The notes under the pieces: generated by a model
Database searches by the model: none
Seen by the model: only the letters and a program-made list of their open reading frames with translations
What the model was told of the DNA's origin: nothing
Program-made: the position numbers and the translations under genes
Shown: piece by piece, positions 43,298 to 52,734 of the stretch
Layout: every line of letters begins with the position of its first letter
Position numbering within the stretch: position 1 is the stretch's first letter
DNA from: Mongoliitalea daihaiensis
Lineage (GTDB): Bacteria > Bacteroidota > Bacteroidia > Cytophagales > Cyclobacteriaceae
NCBI RefSeq assembly: GCF_021596945.1
Contig: NZ_CP063779.1
Span: forward strand, 3,694,001 to 3,758,000
DNA length: 64,000 nucleotides
Direction: 5' to 3'

Positions 43298-44509
43298 TTA
43301 TCTTTCCATCCAACCTTCACCTAGAATAGAGATCAACTTTTGATTGTATTTCTCTGCCTCTGCATTGTTTTTCAAACGAGTATGAATTTGAAAAAGAATT
43401 TCTAGTATTTCTGTATTTTCAGGTCTCAATTCAGCTGCTTTGGTAAAGTAAGGGACTGCATCGCCATAAAGACCTTCAGCTTCTTTAGTCATTGAATCTG
43501 CTCTTTTTTCCCATTCTGCATCTGATAAGTTATTTACCTCAGCTAAAATGGCGCGGGCTCTATCCAAATAGATTGCTCCGGTGTAGTAGTTTCCTTCAAA
43601 GAAATCTGGATCAGCTTTTACTGCTTTTACATATTGCTCTAAAGCACCTTCCAAATCACCTGACTGCTCTAGTAAGTAACCATATCTCAATAACAAACCA
43701 GCATTTTCAGGATCGTCTTTCAGGGCATTTTGAACAGACAAAAATGCTTCATCCATCTTATTCATTTGAAGTAACAATTGAACTTCAAATTCCGAAAGCG
43801 TTTTATCTTCAGGGAAATCTTTCTTGGCCATCGTTACATATTTGTAAGCTGCCTCAGGATCCTTCTCTTCTCCAGATGCAATTTGGATTAAGAAATAGTA
43901 TGTATTCAATTTATCGTATTCAGGCACTTCCAATAATCTATAGAAATGTTTCTTAGCCGCTTCAATATTTCCCATTTCTGTGTAAGCCAAATAGCCAGCA
44001 TTAAAATTTGCTGTTGTATCTGCTGGATCAATATCAGAAACTAAATTGAAGAATTCGTAAGACATGGTGTAATCTTCATCCTCATATGCTTGGATAGCTT
44101 TATCAAAAGAAGCCAATCTCAAAGAAACCATTGAATAAGGTCTCAAATTATCAGGCATTCCTGGGATTTCTTCTTTCCAGACATCTTTTCCTACTTTACT
44201 ATTCTTATCTCCGTCTACCATTTCCATGGTTTTGGTAAAGGAATTGAAAGCATTTCTACCGATGGCAACCGTAGAAGCAGCAAAATCATCATCTTGTGAG
44301 AACAATTTAGTCTCAATTTGACCTTTCAGCAGCATATTTGCTGGATCATCTTTAGTCTCTGGGTCAGATAAGGCCGCACTGATCTCTTCTAAGGCCACTT
44401 CAAGATTGCCTTTCTTGAAGTTAGAGCTAGCCGATCTTACAACTTTTTTCTGGGCAAAGGCAGCCGTAGCAAAAACCACAAGTGCCAATGATAAGATTAA
44501 CTTTTTCAT
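43298..44509 (-). CDS. Secreted TPR protein
   Basis: 403 aa. Signal peptide 1-19 (MKKLILSLALVVFATAAFAQ). TPR-type helices fill the rest: NLEVALEEISAALSDPE, YTMSYEFFNLVSDIDPADTTANFNAGYLAYTEMGNIEAA, LLLRYGYLLEQSGDLEGALEQYVKAVKADPDFFEGNYYTGAIYLDRA. Likely a periplasmic scaffold. It lies 44 bp downstream of gyrA and may be co-transcribed with it, a neighbourhood I have seen described in Bacteroidota but cannot verify here. Confidence 0.88.
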   Translation of the reverse strand: MKKLILSLALVVFATAAFAQKKVVRSASSNFKKGNLEVALEEISAALSDPETKDDPANMLLKGQIETKLFSQDDDFAASTVAIGRNAFNSFTKTMEMVDGDKNSKVGKDVWKEEIPGMPDNLRPYSMVSLRLASFDKAIQAYEDEDYTMSYEFFNLVSDIDPADTTANFNAGYLAYTEMGNIEAAKKHFYRLLEVPEYDKLNTYYFLIQIASGEEKDPEAAYKYVTMAKKDFPEDKTLSEFEVQLLLQMNKMDEAFLSVQNALKDDPENAGLLLRYGYLLEQSGDLEGALEQYVKAVKADPDFFEGNYYTGAIYLDRARAILAEVNNLSDAEWEKRADSMTKEAEGLYGDAVPYFTKAAELRPENTEILEILFQIHTRLKNNAEAEKYNQKLISILGEGWMER

Positions 44510-44553
44510 CTGTTTTCTAATTTGCTAAATTGTTTGGTTCTGATTAAGTTCTA

Positions 44554-47055
44554 TTATTCTGTTGGTTTATCAACTTCTGTGGGTTCTCCATCCGCTGATT
44601 CTACTTCTTCTTCTTTTCGTATTTTTTCTACGGATGAAATTTCATCACCTTCACTTAGTTTAATGAGACGCACACCTTGAGTAGCTCTACCCATCACCCG
44701 TAATTCTGAAACTGGGGTTCGGATCGTGATACCTGACTTGTTGATAATCATCAAATCATCCGAGTCTACAACTTCTTTGATGGCTACTAAGTGGCCTGTC
44801 TTTTCAGTTACATTCATGGCTCGTACACCTTTCCCACCTCTGTTGGTAATTCTATATTCTTCTAAAGGAGATCGTTTACCATACCCTTTCTCGGAAACTA
44901 CCAAAAGGTTAGCATCTTCTCTAGAGGCACATACCATGCCAATTACTTCGTCATTAACATCTGTTAACGTGATCGCTTTGACCCCTGTGGCTGTCCTTCC
45001 CATTGGCCTAACTGTAGACTCGTGGAAATGAATAGCTCTACCGGATTTCGCAGCAATGATAATATGAGAATTACCGTCAGTCATATCTACTGCCAATAAC
45101 TGATCGTCCTCTCTAATATTCAAGGCTATAATACCGTTAGTCCGAGGTCTTGAATATTGTTCAAGTGTAGTTTTCTTAATAATTCCTTTTTTGGTAACCA
45201 TAACCAAGAAATTATTATTGATATAATCCTCATCACCCAAATCTGTTACTTGAATAATGGAACGTATCCTATCATCCGACTCAATGTTAATCAGATTTTG
45301 AATTGGCCTACCCTTGGAAGTTTTGGATCCCTCCGGGATTGCATAGGTTTTCAACCAGAATAATTTTCCATGATCAGTGAAAATCAACAAATAGTTATGG
45401 GTAGAAGCTGTAAACAAATACTCTGTCCAATCATCTTCTTTAGTAGTTGCTCCCCTACTTCCAACTCCCCCTCTTCCTTGGGATCTGTATTCGTTGAGTA
45501 ATGTTCTTTTTACATATCCCTGATGTGAAACAGTAATGACTACTTCCTCATTAGGAATCATATCCTCATAACTGAAATCTTCGGCATTATGCTCAATTAC
45601 TGTACGACGGGAATCATTGTAACGTGTCTTTATTTCTGTCAATTCATCTTTGATGATTTGCATCCGCTTTTCTTCGCTTTCCAAGATGAACTGCAACTCT
45701 TCAATTAGAGCCATAATTTCTTTGTACTCCTCTTGAATTTTGTCGCGCTCCATGCCTGTCAATCGCTGCAATCGCATATCCAAAATCGCACGAGACTGGA
45801 TTTCACTCAAGCCAAAGCGTTCCATCAAACCATTTCTTGCAGTTTCAGGATCTCTTGAACTACGAATCAATGAAATTACCTCATCTAGGTTATCCAACGC
45901 AATGAGATAACCTTCTAATATATGGGCTCTTTTCTGGGCTTCTTGTAATTCATATTCAGTCCTTCTGACTACTACTTCATGTCTATGATTGACATAATGT
46001 ACAATCATATCCTTTAGGTTTAAGGTCTGTGGACGACCTTTTACTAAGGCAACATTATTAACTGAGAATGATGTTTGTAACTGTGTTTGTTTGTATAGAT
46101 TATTCAATACAACATTAGCTACAGCATCTCTCTTTAATTCATAAACCACCCGCATTCCTTGCCTATCCGATTCATCCCGGATCGCTGAAATGCCGTCAAT
46201 CTTTTTCTCAGTAATGAGTTGAGCTGTTTTCTCAACCATACTGGATTTATTAACCTGATAAGGTATCTCAGTGATAATAATGGATTCTCTCCCATTATCT
46301 TTTGTTTCTATATCAGCTTTTCCTCTGATGATAATTCTCCCCCTACCCGTTTCAAAAGCAGCTTTCACTCCATTGTAACCATAAATTATAGCTCCCGTCG
46401 GGAAATCAGGGGCAATGATAAACTCCATCAATTCGCTGATGGTAATATCTCTATTATCGATGTATGCAATGATCCCATCTACTACCTCTCCCAAATTGTG
46501 TGGAGCCATATTGGTAGCCATACCTACGGCAATACCAGAGGCTCCATTCAAAAGAAGGGCTGGGATTTTGGCAGGTAATACAACAGGTTCCTTTAAGGAA
46601 TCATCAAAATTCAATTGGAAGTCTACCGTGTCTTTGTTGATATCTGTAAGCAACTCCTCAGCTATACGCTTGAGTCTTGCCTCCGTATAACGCATCGCCG
46701 CTGGATTATCTCCATCAATGGAACCAAAGTTACCTTGACCATCTACCAAAGGGTAGCGCAGGGACCAAGGTTGAGCCATACGAACCATCGTTTCATAGAC
46801 TGCTGAATCTCCATGCGGGTGATACTTACCCAATACCTCCCCTACAATTCTTGCAGATTTTTTGTAAGGTTTGTTATGCAAGACACCTAATTCTTGCATT
46901 CCGAATAAAATCCTTCTATGTACAGGCTTTAATCCATCCCTGACATCCGGAAGTGCTCTGGAAACAATAACCGACATTGAATAATCAATGTAAGCTCCAC
47001 GCATTTCGTCTTCGATATTAATAGGTATGATATTCTCGTTCTCTCCTCGAGCCAT
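44554..47055 (-). CDS. gyrA: DNA gyrase subunit A
   Basis: 833 aa. Introduces negative supercoils with GyrB. Catalytic tyrosine Y123 in [10 protein letters not shown]; quinolone-determining region [17 protein letters not shown] with Ser84 and Glu88, i.e. no classical resistance change at the serine. C-terminal beta-pinwheel begins near residue 510 and contains the GyrA-box variant QGRGGVG (about 532-538), which distinguishes it from ParC. Acidic C-tail ([16 protein letters not shown]). gyrB is not in the window. Confidence 0.96.
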   Translation of the reverse strand: MARGENENIIPINIEDEMRGAYIDYSMSVIVSRALPDVRDGLKPVHRRILFGMQELGVLHNKPYKKSARIVGEVLGKYHPHGDSAVYETMVRMAQPWSLRYPLVDGQGNFGSIDGDNPAAMRYTEARLKRIAEELLTDINKDTVDFQLNFDDSLKEPVVLPAKIPALLLNGASGIAVGMATNMAPHNLGEVVDGIIAYIDNRDITISELMEFIIAPDFPTGAIIYGYNGVKAAFETGRGRIIIRGKADIETKDNGRESIIITEIPYQVNKSSMVEKTAQLITEKKIDGISAIRDESDRQGMRVVYELKRDAVANVVLNNLYKQTQLQTSFSVNNVALVKGRPQTLNLKDMIVHYVNHRHEVVVRRTEYELQEAQKRAHILEGYLIALDNLDEVISLIRSSRDPETARNGLMERFGLSEIQSRAILDMRLQRLTGMERDKIQEEYKEIMALIEELQFILESEEKRMQIIKDELTEIKTRYNDSRRTVIEHNAEDFSYEDMIPNEEVVITVSHQGYVKRTLLNEYRSQGRGGVGSRGATTKEDDWTEYLFTASTHNYLLIFTDHGKLFWLKTYAIPEGSKTSKGRPIQNLINIESDDRIRSIIQVTDLGDEDYINNNFLVMVTKKGIIKKTTLEQYSRPRTNGIIALNIREDDQLLAVDMTDGNSHIIIAAKSGRAIHFHESTVRPMGRTATGVKAITLTDVNDEVIGMVCASREDANLLVVSEKGYGKRSPLEEYRITNRGGKGVRAMNVTEKTGHLVAIKEVVDSDDLMIINKSGITIRTPVSELRVMGRATQGVRLIKLSEGDEISSVEKIRKEEEVESADGEPTEVDKPTE

Positions 47056-47149
47056 AAATTGTTGTTATCTCAATAAGCTTGCAAGTTAATAAAAAAGATG
47101 ATGCTTTAAAAAGATTATTTACCGAAGGAAAAGGCAAATCCACCCCTAT

Positions 47150-48145
47150 TTAGTACCATTGGCCAACCTTCCTGTTTTGCAACTGAAAGATAGAACTCCC
47201 TCTGTATTCTACACCGTCATGTAAGTGTCTCATTACTACCCCACATCCTGGCTTTTTGCATCGTTTCGTACCTGGTAAACTAACAGATAACCCTATTTGT
47301 ATGGGGTACAACACCTGATTAAGATTTTGAAACTCGGTTGGGTTTTCTCCTTGAAAAATGAAATTTCTTGATTCATATCCTGCTTTTACAAATAGTCTTG
47401 CATATTCTGAAAAGTCCCTTTCTACACGAAAAGAAACATTGTAGAATGGATCAGAATTTGCATTAACTTGAGGTGAAATATTATTCCGAATGATGATATT
47501 CCCAAACTGTCCTTCGACCATAAATCTCCAAGGATAATTTTGCCTAATTCTTTGGTTTTTTTGAGACTGCATATAAAAGTTTTGAGAAGCATATTTCCTG
47601 TATTTCCAGTTTAAAAATTTTGCCCGCTTTCTGGCATCATATAAAACCAACCCTACTGTACCAAAAACTTTATCAAACGTATACTGGGAATGATCCAATA
47701 CCAACTCAAAAGGATTCGCTTGTAAATTGTCCATTCGTCCTATTTCTCTTCCATAACCACCTCCAAGCGTGATCGTATTAAATAGATTAATGTTTGCAGC
47801 AATATGCATTGGAATAGCCGACTGTACGCTTCTAAAAGATAACGTATCGTTGGCCGTCACTGACCTTGGGAAGTCGAGATCTTGAGTTTGAACAATCGGA
47901 TACTGAGACGAATTCTCTGAATTAAAGAGCATACTATTTTGATGGTAAGCTGCACCGGCACCGAATTCCACCGAAATAAGAGATACCAATGAACGTGTCA
48001 CATTTCCTATCTTGTTATCACTTTTTCTACCTTTTTCTCGAGCTCTATTATCTAAACCAAAAATATCATCTTGGGCAACTACATGATTGCTTACCCATAG
48101 GAAAACCATTGTCAAGTATATCGCAATTTTTATCATTTTATTCAT
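47150..48145 (-). CDS. Secreted beta-barrel-like protein with a Cys/basic C-terminal tail
   Basis: 331 aa. Signal peptide to about residue 24 (ends VVAQ); the start may be M1 or M4. Residues 50-290 have the strand pattern of an outer-membrane barrel (VSLISVEFGAGAAYH, ITLGGGYGREIG, ARLFVKAGYESRNFIF). Instead of ending in an aromatic strand the protein continues with KRCKKPGCGVVMRHLHDGVEY (about 294-315), a Cys-x4-Cys segment that does not look membrane-embedded. I do not know the family. The gene stands alone between gyrA and a small secreted protein gene. Confidence 0.75.
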   Translation of the reverse strand: MNKMIKIAIYLTMVFLWVSNHVVAQDDIFGLDNRAREKGRKSDNKIGNVTRSLVSLISVEFGAGAAYHQNSMLFNSENSSQYPIVQTQDLDFPRSVTANDTLSFRSVQSAIPMHIAANINLFNTITLGGGYGREIGRMDNLQANPFELVLDHSQYTFDKVFGTVGLVLYDARKRAKFLNWKYRKYASQNFYMQSQKNQRIRQNYPWRFMVEGQFGNIIIRNNISPQVNANSDPFYNVSFRVERDFSEYARLFVKAGYESRNFIFQGENPTEFQNLNQVLYPIQIGLSVSLPGTKRCKKPGCGVVMRHLHDGVEYRGSSIFQLQNRKVGQWY

Positions 48146-48182
48146 AACGTGCTAAAGTAACTATTTGTATGAGTATACAAAC

Positions 48183-48210
48183 AAAAAAGGCCTTCAAAAT
48201 GAAGACCTTT
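48183..48210 (-). terminator. Terminator after the 163-aa secreted protein gene
   Basis: AAAGG-c-CTTCA (48186-48196) pairs with TGAAG-a-CCTTT (48200-48210) with one mismatch; six A residues at 48183-48188 give the U-tract leftward. Confidence 0.65.
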
Positions 48211-48241
48211 AATCAAACAAACCAAATAAAAGGGGGGATTG

Positions 48242-48733
48242 TTACTGAGTATCAGCATCAGATGTTGCCTGTAATTTCAACTCAGCAATCATAGAATCTA
48301 TCTGTGACTTCACAGAAGGATCAGTCATGGCTCTTTTTACTTTATTGTATGTAGCAGCACCCAAGACTTCCGGATCTTTGATCAATTCAATCATATATTC
48401 TTTCACTTCTTCCCCGATGGAATCGATGTAACTTTGGATCTCGGCATAGGCTGCTTTTTCTTCATCAGTCACAGAAATCTCTGCCATTTTTTCTTCATTA
48501 CCCCAAGCACTTTTGATTTCATTGTAACGAGCACCACCACCTAAAACTTCATCCTCTCGAATCATTTCTACAAGTTTTTCTTGCTTTTGTTGCGTAAACG
48601 CAGACACCAAAACTTCCATCGTGGCATACTTTTTCATCTCTTCCTCGGTCACTTCATCCGAATCATCTTGTGCTACAACCTGGAAGCTCATCAAGCCTGC
48701 CAGTAGAAACGCGAAAACAAATAATTTCTTCAT
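48242..48733 (-). CDS. Small secreted helical protein of unknown function
   Basis: 163 aa. Signal peptide 1-21 (MKKLFVFAFLLAGLMSFQVVAQ). The mature part is helical and charged. Two similar halves are visible, each with a 'VLGGGARYNEIKSAW' / 'VLGAATYNKVKRAM' element (about 64-78 and 127-140), so the protein looks like an internal duplication. No membrane segments. I do not recognise the family. Confidence 0.78.
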   Translation of the reverse strand: MKKLFVFAFLLAGLMSFQVVAQDDSDEVTEEEMKKYATMEVLVSAFTQQKQEKLVEMIREDEVLGGGARYNEIKSAWGNEEKMAEISVTDEEKAAYAEIQSYIDSIGEEVKEYMIELIKDPEVLGAATYNKVKRAMTDPSVKSQIDSMIAELKLQATSDADTQ

Positions 48734-48878
48734 TACAATAATTGGTTTAATACGAAAATTTGAATTAATCCTGAATTAAACCTAAAAACAGCTTTTTTCC
48801 AAAAAATTGGAGAAAATACAGAACTTAAAAAATGTTAAATGGTAAATATTTTGGACCAAAGGGGGAAAAGAATCTGTT

Positions 48879-48935
48879 CAAGAACTGTAAGCTTTTAGTC
48901 CATCTACTACGACTTTTTTATACTTACAATTCTTG
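48879..48935. repeat. Imperfect 13-bp inverted repeat
   Basis: CAAGAACTGTAAG (48879-48891) and CTTACAATTCTTG (48923-48935) match at 12 of 13 pairs, 31 bp apart, in the 268-bp gap between the small secreted gene and rpe. Nothing else is seen in that gap apart from the rpe terminator. Confidence 0.5.
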
Positions 48936-48980
48936 AAAGTCTTCCCAAGAAAAATGATTCTTCAACAAGGATGTTTTTGC

Positions 48981-49010
48981 AAAAAGCCTTTTTGTTAGTC
49001 GTTAAAGGCT
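48981..49010 (-). terminator. Terminator overlapping the rpe stop codon
   Basis: AGCCTTT (48985-48991) pairs with AAAGGCT (49004-49010); the A-run at 48981-48985 gives the leftward U-tract. The stem shares bases with the end of the rpe reading frame. Confidence 0.5.
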
Positions 49011-49652
49011 CTTTAATTGCTTAATTGTTTCAATGGGATTTGAAGAGTTGAAGACGAAACTGCCGGCAACTAGTACGTCCGCACCTGCTGCCATCAATAG
49101 AGGCGCATTTTCTAAATTCACTCCACCATCAATTTCAATGACCGTAGGAGCGTTCTTACGATTGATCAACTCTTTTAATCTTCTAACTTTATCGTACGTA
49201 TTTTCTATAAATTTTTGTCCGCCAAAACCTGGATTGACTGACATCACACATACCAAATCAATGTCTTGAATCACTTCTTCCAATGCACTGATTGGTGTAT
49301 GCGGATTGATGGCTACTCCTGCCTTACAGCCTAAAGCTTTGATTGCTTGCAGACTCCTGTGCAAATGCACACAAGCTTCTACATGGACCGAAATTACTGC
49401 GGCTCCTGCGTTGGCAAAAGCTTCCAAGTAATTATCGGGATTGACAATCATCAAATGGACATCTAAAGGCTTTTTAGCATGCTTGGAAATGGCTTGAGTG
49501 ACGGGAATACCAAAAGAAATATTAGGAACAAAAACACCGTCCATGATATCCACGTGAATATAATCACAGGCAGAGGCATTTAACATTTCTATTTCAGACT
49601 GTAAATTAGCAAAGTCTGAGGCTAATACGGAGGGTGCTATTTGAACAGGCAT
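49002..49652 (-). CDS. rpe: Ribulose-phosphate 3-epimerase
   Basis: 216 aa from ATG 49652 (MPVQIAPSVLASDFANL); the frame continues to 49691 but the family starts here. TIM-barrel epimerase of the pentose phosphate pathway: HVDIMDGVFVPNISFG (about 34-49) with metal-binding H34 and catalytic D36, HLMIVNP (about 65-71), SVNPGFGGQKFI (about 140-151) and EIDGGVN with D177-type catalytic acid. It lies 44 bp after the subtilase gene on the same strand. Confidence 0.95.
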   Translation of the reverse strand: MPVQIAPSVLASDFANLQSEIEMLNASACDYIHVDIMDGVFVPNISFGIPVTQAISKHAKKPLDVHLMIVNPDNYLEAFANAGAAVISVHVEACVHLHRSLQAIKALGCKAGVAINPHTPISALEEVIQDIDLVCVMSVNPGFGGQKFIENTYDKVRRLKELINRKNAPTVIEIDGGVNLENAPLLMAAGADVLVAGSFVFNSSNPIETIKQLKSL

Positions 49653-49696
49653 GTTGGGAATTTTCTTGCAAAAGAAATAAAATTTGGTCAACAGGC

Positions 49697-51346
49697 CTAT
49701 TTTTTAATGAATTTTGTCCTGTAGATTGCTGAACCGGATTGAATTTGGAGCATATACAAGCCTGTTTGCTGTATTGAAACAGGAATCGCAAAGGGCTCCC
49801 TCAGGCCTTGGCGAGTGATAGCCCCAGTCCATACTTTTCTGCCTTGCATATCAAATATTTGCACGCGCGCATTCACATGCTGATCAAAGGCTACAAATAG
49901 AATATCCCCTTTCAAAGGATTAGGATAGACTTTGCGCTGAATCAATTCTCTATCCACACTCAAAATTTCTCCTAAAAAGGCTTTTCGAAATTCTGGAATA
50001 CCATAGCCAAACTCATTGTCAGGATTTTCTGATTGAGAAGCACTTTGGCGCAGATAGTGGATAAGTTCATCTTTTGTAAGCTGAGGCTTTGCTTGCCATA
50101 AACCCGCAGCGAGTGCAGCCACTTGAGGGGAAGAAAAAGAGGTCCCACTTCCTCGTCCAATCTGACCATTGGGACGCATCAACCAAACATCACTCCCTAA
50201 AGTAGTTAAATCCGGCTTGATACGACCATCAGCAGTAGGGCCTTGAGAACTAAATCCTGACCTTATAAAATTACTTGTAACTGCACCTATAGCCAAAATT
50301 CCCGTGGCATCCGAAGGCATGGTAATTGAACTAGCCCCTCTCCCACCATAATTCCCAGCAGAGGTCACTACTAATATTCCTTTATTTCCTGCGATAGTCG
50401 CTCCTTTTGTAATCACTGAGGTATTTCCGTCCAAGTCAGCAATGGTGTAATCCATGCTTGGATCATCAAAATCCCAATAACCCAAAGAGCTATTGATAAT
50501 ATCTACACCCAAACTATCAGCATATTCTGCTGCCTTGACCCAATTGTACTCTTCAATCCGGTATTCAGTAGGCACATCTTCTGTAATACAAAGGATATAA
50601 TTCGCTTCTGGCGCTCCAGCTACTAATACATCTGGATCATTTGAGGCAATAAGGGAAAGCACATTCGACCCGTGCTGATTTTTAACAAAAACATTGGTGT
50701 TCCATGGTTCCACAAAATCCTTGGTTCCTATGATCTGATTATTGGTTGATAAATGAAGAAGACTTGGTATAGTATTCACTCCAGGAAAACCTGCATCAAA
50801 AACAGCGATGGTGATTCCTTTTCCTTTGAAACCCTCTTCATGCATGGCGGGAATACCAAGCAGCTCGTTTTGAAATGTATACACAGGCCCATTCATAGTC
50901 CGTGTCGACTGATTAGATTCAATAGCTAATTGATTAAACTTACGATGAGCTGTTTCAGGTTGAAAAGCTGCAGGAGCTGAAAATCCGGGAGCTACAAAAA
51001 CAACTTTTTCAACAAAATCTAATTGGGAAATTTCAGCGATGGCTTCAGGTTCAGCTACCAAAACTGAAGCATTCAACCAGTTAGAATGGAATAAAAAACG
51101 AATAACCTTATCTTCGATGTACGTTATGTATTTTTCAGAAACTGGTAAATCTAGGCTATCCAAATTGATTTGCTGCCTTTCTCTTCGCTCAATAGAGGGA
51201 TTGGTAAGAAAGGCTTGCGGATTAGTCAATGAAAAATCTGTTTGTGCTTTATATTTGTAATGAACAGCATACCTGTTTTGGGCTTGAACAGTAGCCATGC
51301 TGACCCAACATAACAAACACACCAAGAAAATTCTAAATTCTGCCAT
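49697..51346 (-). CDS. Subtilisin-like serine protease exported by type IX secretion
   Basis: 549 aa. Signal peptide 1-23. S8 domain with the catalytic triad D184 (AVFDAGFPG), H225 (NQHGSNVL) and S403 (GTSFSSPQVA), and the oxyanion Asn in SAGNYGGRG (N332). Residues 473-549 are a T9SS type A sorting domain: KVYPNPLKGDILFVAF, VQIFDMQGRKVWTG, GLYMLQIQSG. It will be secreted across the outer membrane by the gliding-associated type IX system. The gene overlaps the upstream lipoprotein gene by 14 bp. Confidence 0.95.
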   Translation of the reverse strand: MAEFRIFLVCLLCWVSMATVQAQNRYAVHYKYKAQTDFSLTNPQAFLTNPSIERRERQQINLDSLDLPVSEKYITYIEDKVIRFLFHSNWLNASVLVAEPEAIAEISQLDFVEKVVFVAPGFSAPAAFQPETAHRKFNQLAIESNQSTRTMNGPVYTFQNELLGIPAMHEEGFKGKGITIAVFDAGFPGVNTIPSLLHLSTNNQIIGTKDFVEPWNTNVFVKNQHGSNVLSLIASNDPDVLVAGAPEANYILCITEDVPTEYRIEEYNWVKAAEYADSLGVDIINSSLGYWDFDDPSMDYTIADLDGNTSVITKGATIAGNKGILVVTSAGNYGGRGASSITMPSDATGILAIGAVTSNFIRSGFSSQGPTADGRIKPDLTTLGSDVWLMRPNGQIGRGSGTSFSSPQVAALAAGLWQAKPQLTKDELIHYLRQSASQSENPDNEFGYGIPEFRKAFLGEILSVDRELIQRKVYPNPLKGDILFVAFDQHVNARVQIFDMQGRKVWTGAITRQGLREPFAIPVSIQQTGLYMLQIQSGSAIYRTKFIKK

Positions 51347-52019
51347 AGTCCACTAAAATCATATGTGATTTTCTTCCTCCATTGATCAACTGTTCACCTA
51401 AGCAGTCGTTTCTTGAACAATAAGTGAAAACTTCAGAGTATTGTTCGACCAACCCAATTCCCTGGGCAAAAACCTCATAACGCTTATCTCTGAATGTAAT
51501 CAGATCATCTTCATCTTCTTGTTCTACCAAAATTGCCCGAGGATACATGATACCGCCCGATTGAACCAAACCTGCCCTGACAATTGTGAAAAAATCACGT
51601 TCGGCTGCATTAAAAACATTGGCATCCCATTGCACTGATTCCCTTGGAGGAAATACCAATGGAATCGTATTTTGGTTATCAATGAAACGAATGAGCGCAT
51701 TTCTACGAACAAACATGGCGTAGTTACCAACAGTAGTCCAAGCAATTCGATTGATAGATTCTTCTCTTTTGATCACATATACCAATTCATTCTGAGCATT
51801 GACATACGTGTAATCTATGATATCTCTTACAAAGTAAAAACGCTCTTCCTGATCATTTTCACCGAATACGCGTATTTCTTCCACTTCATATAACCAAAAT
51901 CTACCAACGCTTAATGGTTGGTAATCTTTACCTATATCAATCACGGGATTTTCTGTCTCACAAGAAAACAGTGCGATCAACATAATCCAAATCAAAAATT
52001 TCTTTTGCATAAAAGCCAT
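51333..52019 (-). CDS. Lipoprotein of unknown function
   Basis: 228 aa. Lipobox at LIALFSC (Cys20); the start may be M1 or M4 (MQKKFLIWIM). Mature part begins ETENPVIDIGKDYQPLSVGRFWLYEVEEI and is beta-rich, with two cysteines in TYCSRNDCLG (about 198-207) possibly a disulfide. Domains of this kind ('large beta repeat with FWLYEV') often follow lipid anchors in Bacteroidota; no function known. Translationally coupled to the subtilase gene (14-bp overlap), so it may bind or regulate that protease. Confidence 0.82.
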   Translation of the reverse strand: MAFMQKKFLIWIMLIALFSCETENPVIDIGKDYQPLSVGRFWLYEVEEIRVFGENDQEERFYFVRDIIDYTYVNAQNELVYVIKREESINRIAWTTVGNYAMFVRRNALIRFIDNQNTIPLVFPPRESVQWDANVFNAAERDFFTIVRAGLVQSGGIMYPRAILVEQEDEDDLITFRDKRYEVFAQGIGLVEQYSEVFTYCSRNDCLGEQLINGGRKSHMILVDYGRI

Positions 52020-52099
52020 CGGAGTACTACGCCTTAAAAATACATTTTTCGGATGAAATCATGTACCTTAGCGGTCATAAATTAAAAAATACGAGAAAA

Positions 52100-52726
52100 A
52101 TGGCGCTTAAAACCTTTGTAAAAATCTCCAATGTCAACAACCTCACCGATGCTCGCTATTGTGCTGGTATGTACGTCAACTGGATGGGATTTTGTCTTGA
52201 AGAAACAAACGAGAACTATCTTTCCCCCGAAAAGTATAAAGAAATTACAGCTTGGTTATCAGGAGTCTCTTTTGTAGCTGAATTTGAGCATTCTCATCCA
52301 GAAAACATTCTGAAAGCAATCCAGTCTTATGAGGGAATTGACGCAATAGAGATATCTGAGGACATCCATATCCCCATGCTGCTCAATACAGGAAAGGCGC
52401 TGATTTATAAAACATTGATCAATTCCCCTGAAGATATTTCCAGCCTTATTTCAAAGGCTGAAGGATACAGAGAAAACCAAGTGACACTTTTACTGGAATC
52501 AAGTCAAGAATTGTTAGACGAAAAAATGATTCCATTGCTTGCCACGCTTTCTCAGCAAACGCAAGTTCTCTTGGGGTTTGGTTTAGAGGCAAGTACTCTT
52601 GAAACCATTTTGGAACAAACCGGCGTATATGGTGTAGCTCTAAAAGGAGGTACAGAAATTAGCCCTGGTCTCAAAGATTTTGATGAATTAGCTGAAATTT
52701 TGGAAATATTAGAAGTAGAAGATTAA
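52100..52726 (+). CDS. TrpF-like (phosphoribosylanthranilate isomerase fold) protein lacking catalytic residues
   Basis: 208 aa from ATG 52100 (MALKTFVKISNVNNLTDAR); the frame also opens 39 bp upstream. It aligns with TrpF along its length: the N-terminal strand 'KxCGI' appears as VKISNVNNLTDA, so the catalytic Cys is a Ser; the C-terminal phosphate region LKGGTEISPGLKDFDELAEI matches TrpF's 'E..PG.KD'. The loop that carries the catalytic Asp and GGTG is replaced by LLLESSQELLDE. It is therefore unlikely to isomerise phosphoribosylanthranilate. It precedes hemF by 8 bp. Confidence 0.72.
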   Translation: MALKTFVKISNVNNLTDARYCAGMYVNWMGFCLEETNENYLSPEKYKEITAWLSGVSFVAEFEHSHPENILKAIQSYEGIDAIEISEDIHIPMLLNTGKALIYKTLINSPEDISSLISKAEGYRENQVTLLLESSQELLDEKMIPLLATLSQQTQVLLGFGLEASTLETILEQTGVYGVALKGGTEISPGLKDFDELAEILEILEVED

Positions 52727-52734
52727 GATTATCA

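Noticed and set aside
43492-43956. 154-aa frame antisense to the TPR gene
   Set aside because: Composition dominated by Leu/His/Ser with no recognisable motif; the leftward gene has a signal peptide and TPR repeats.
46219-46578. 119-aa frame antisense to gyrA
   Set aside because: Shadow of a strongly conserved gene.
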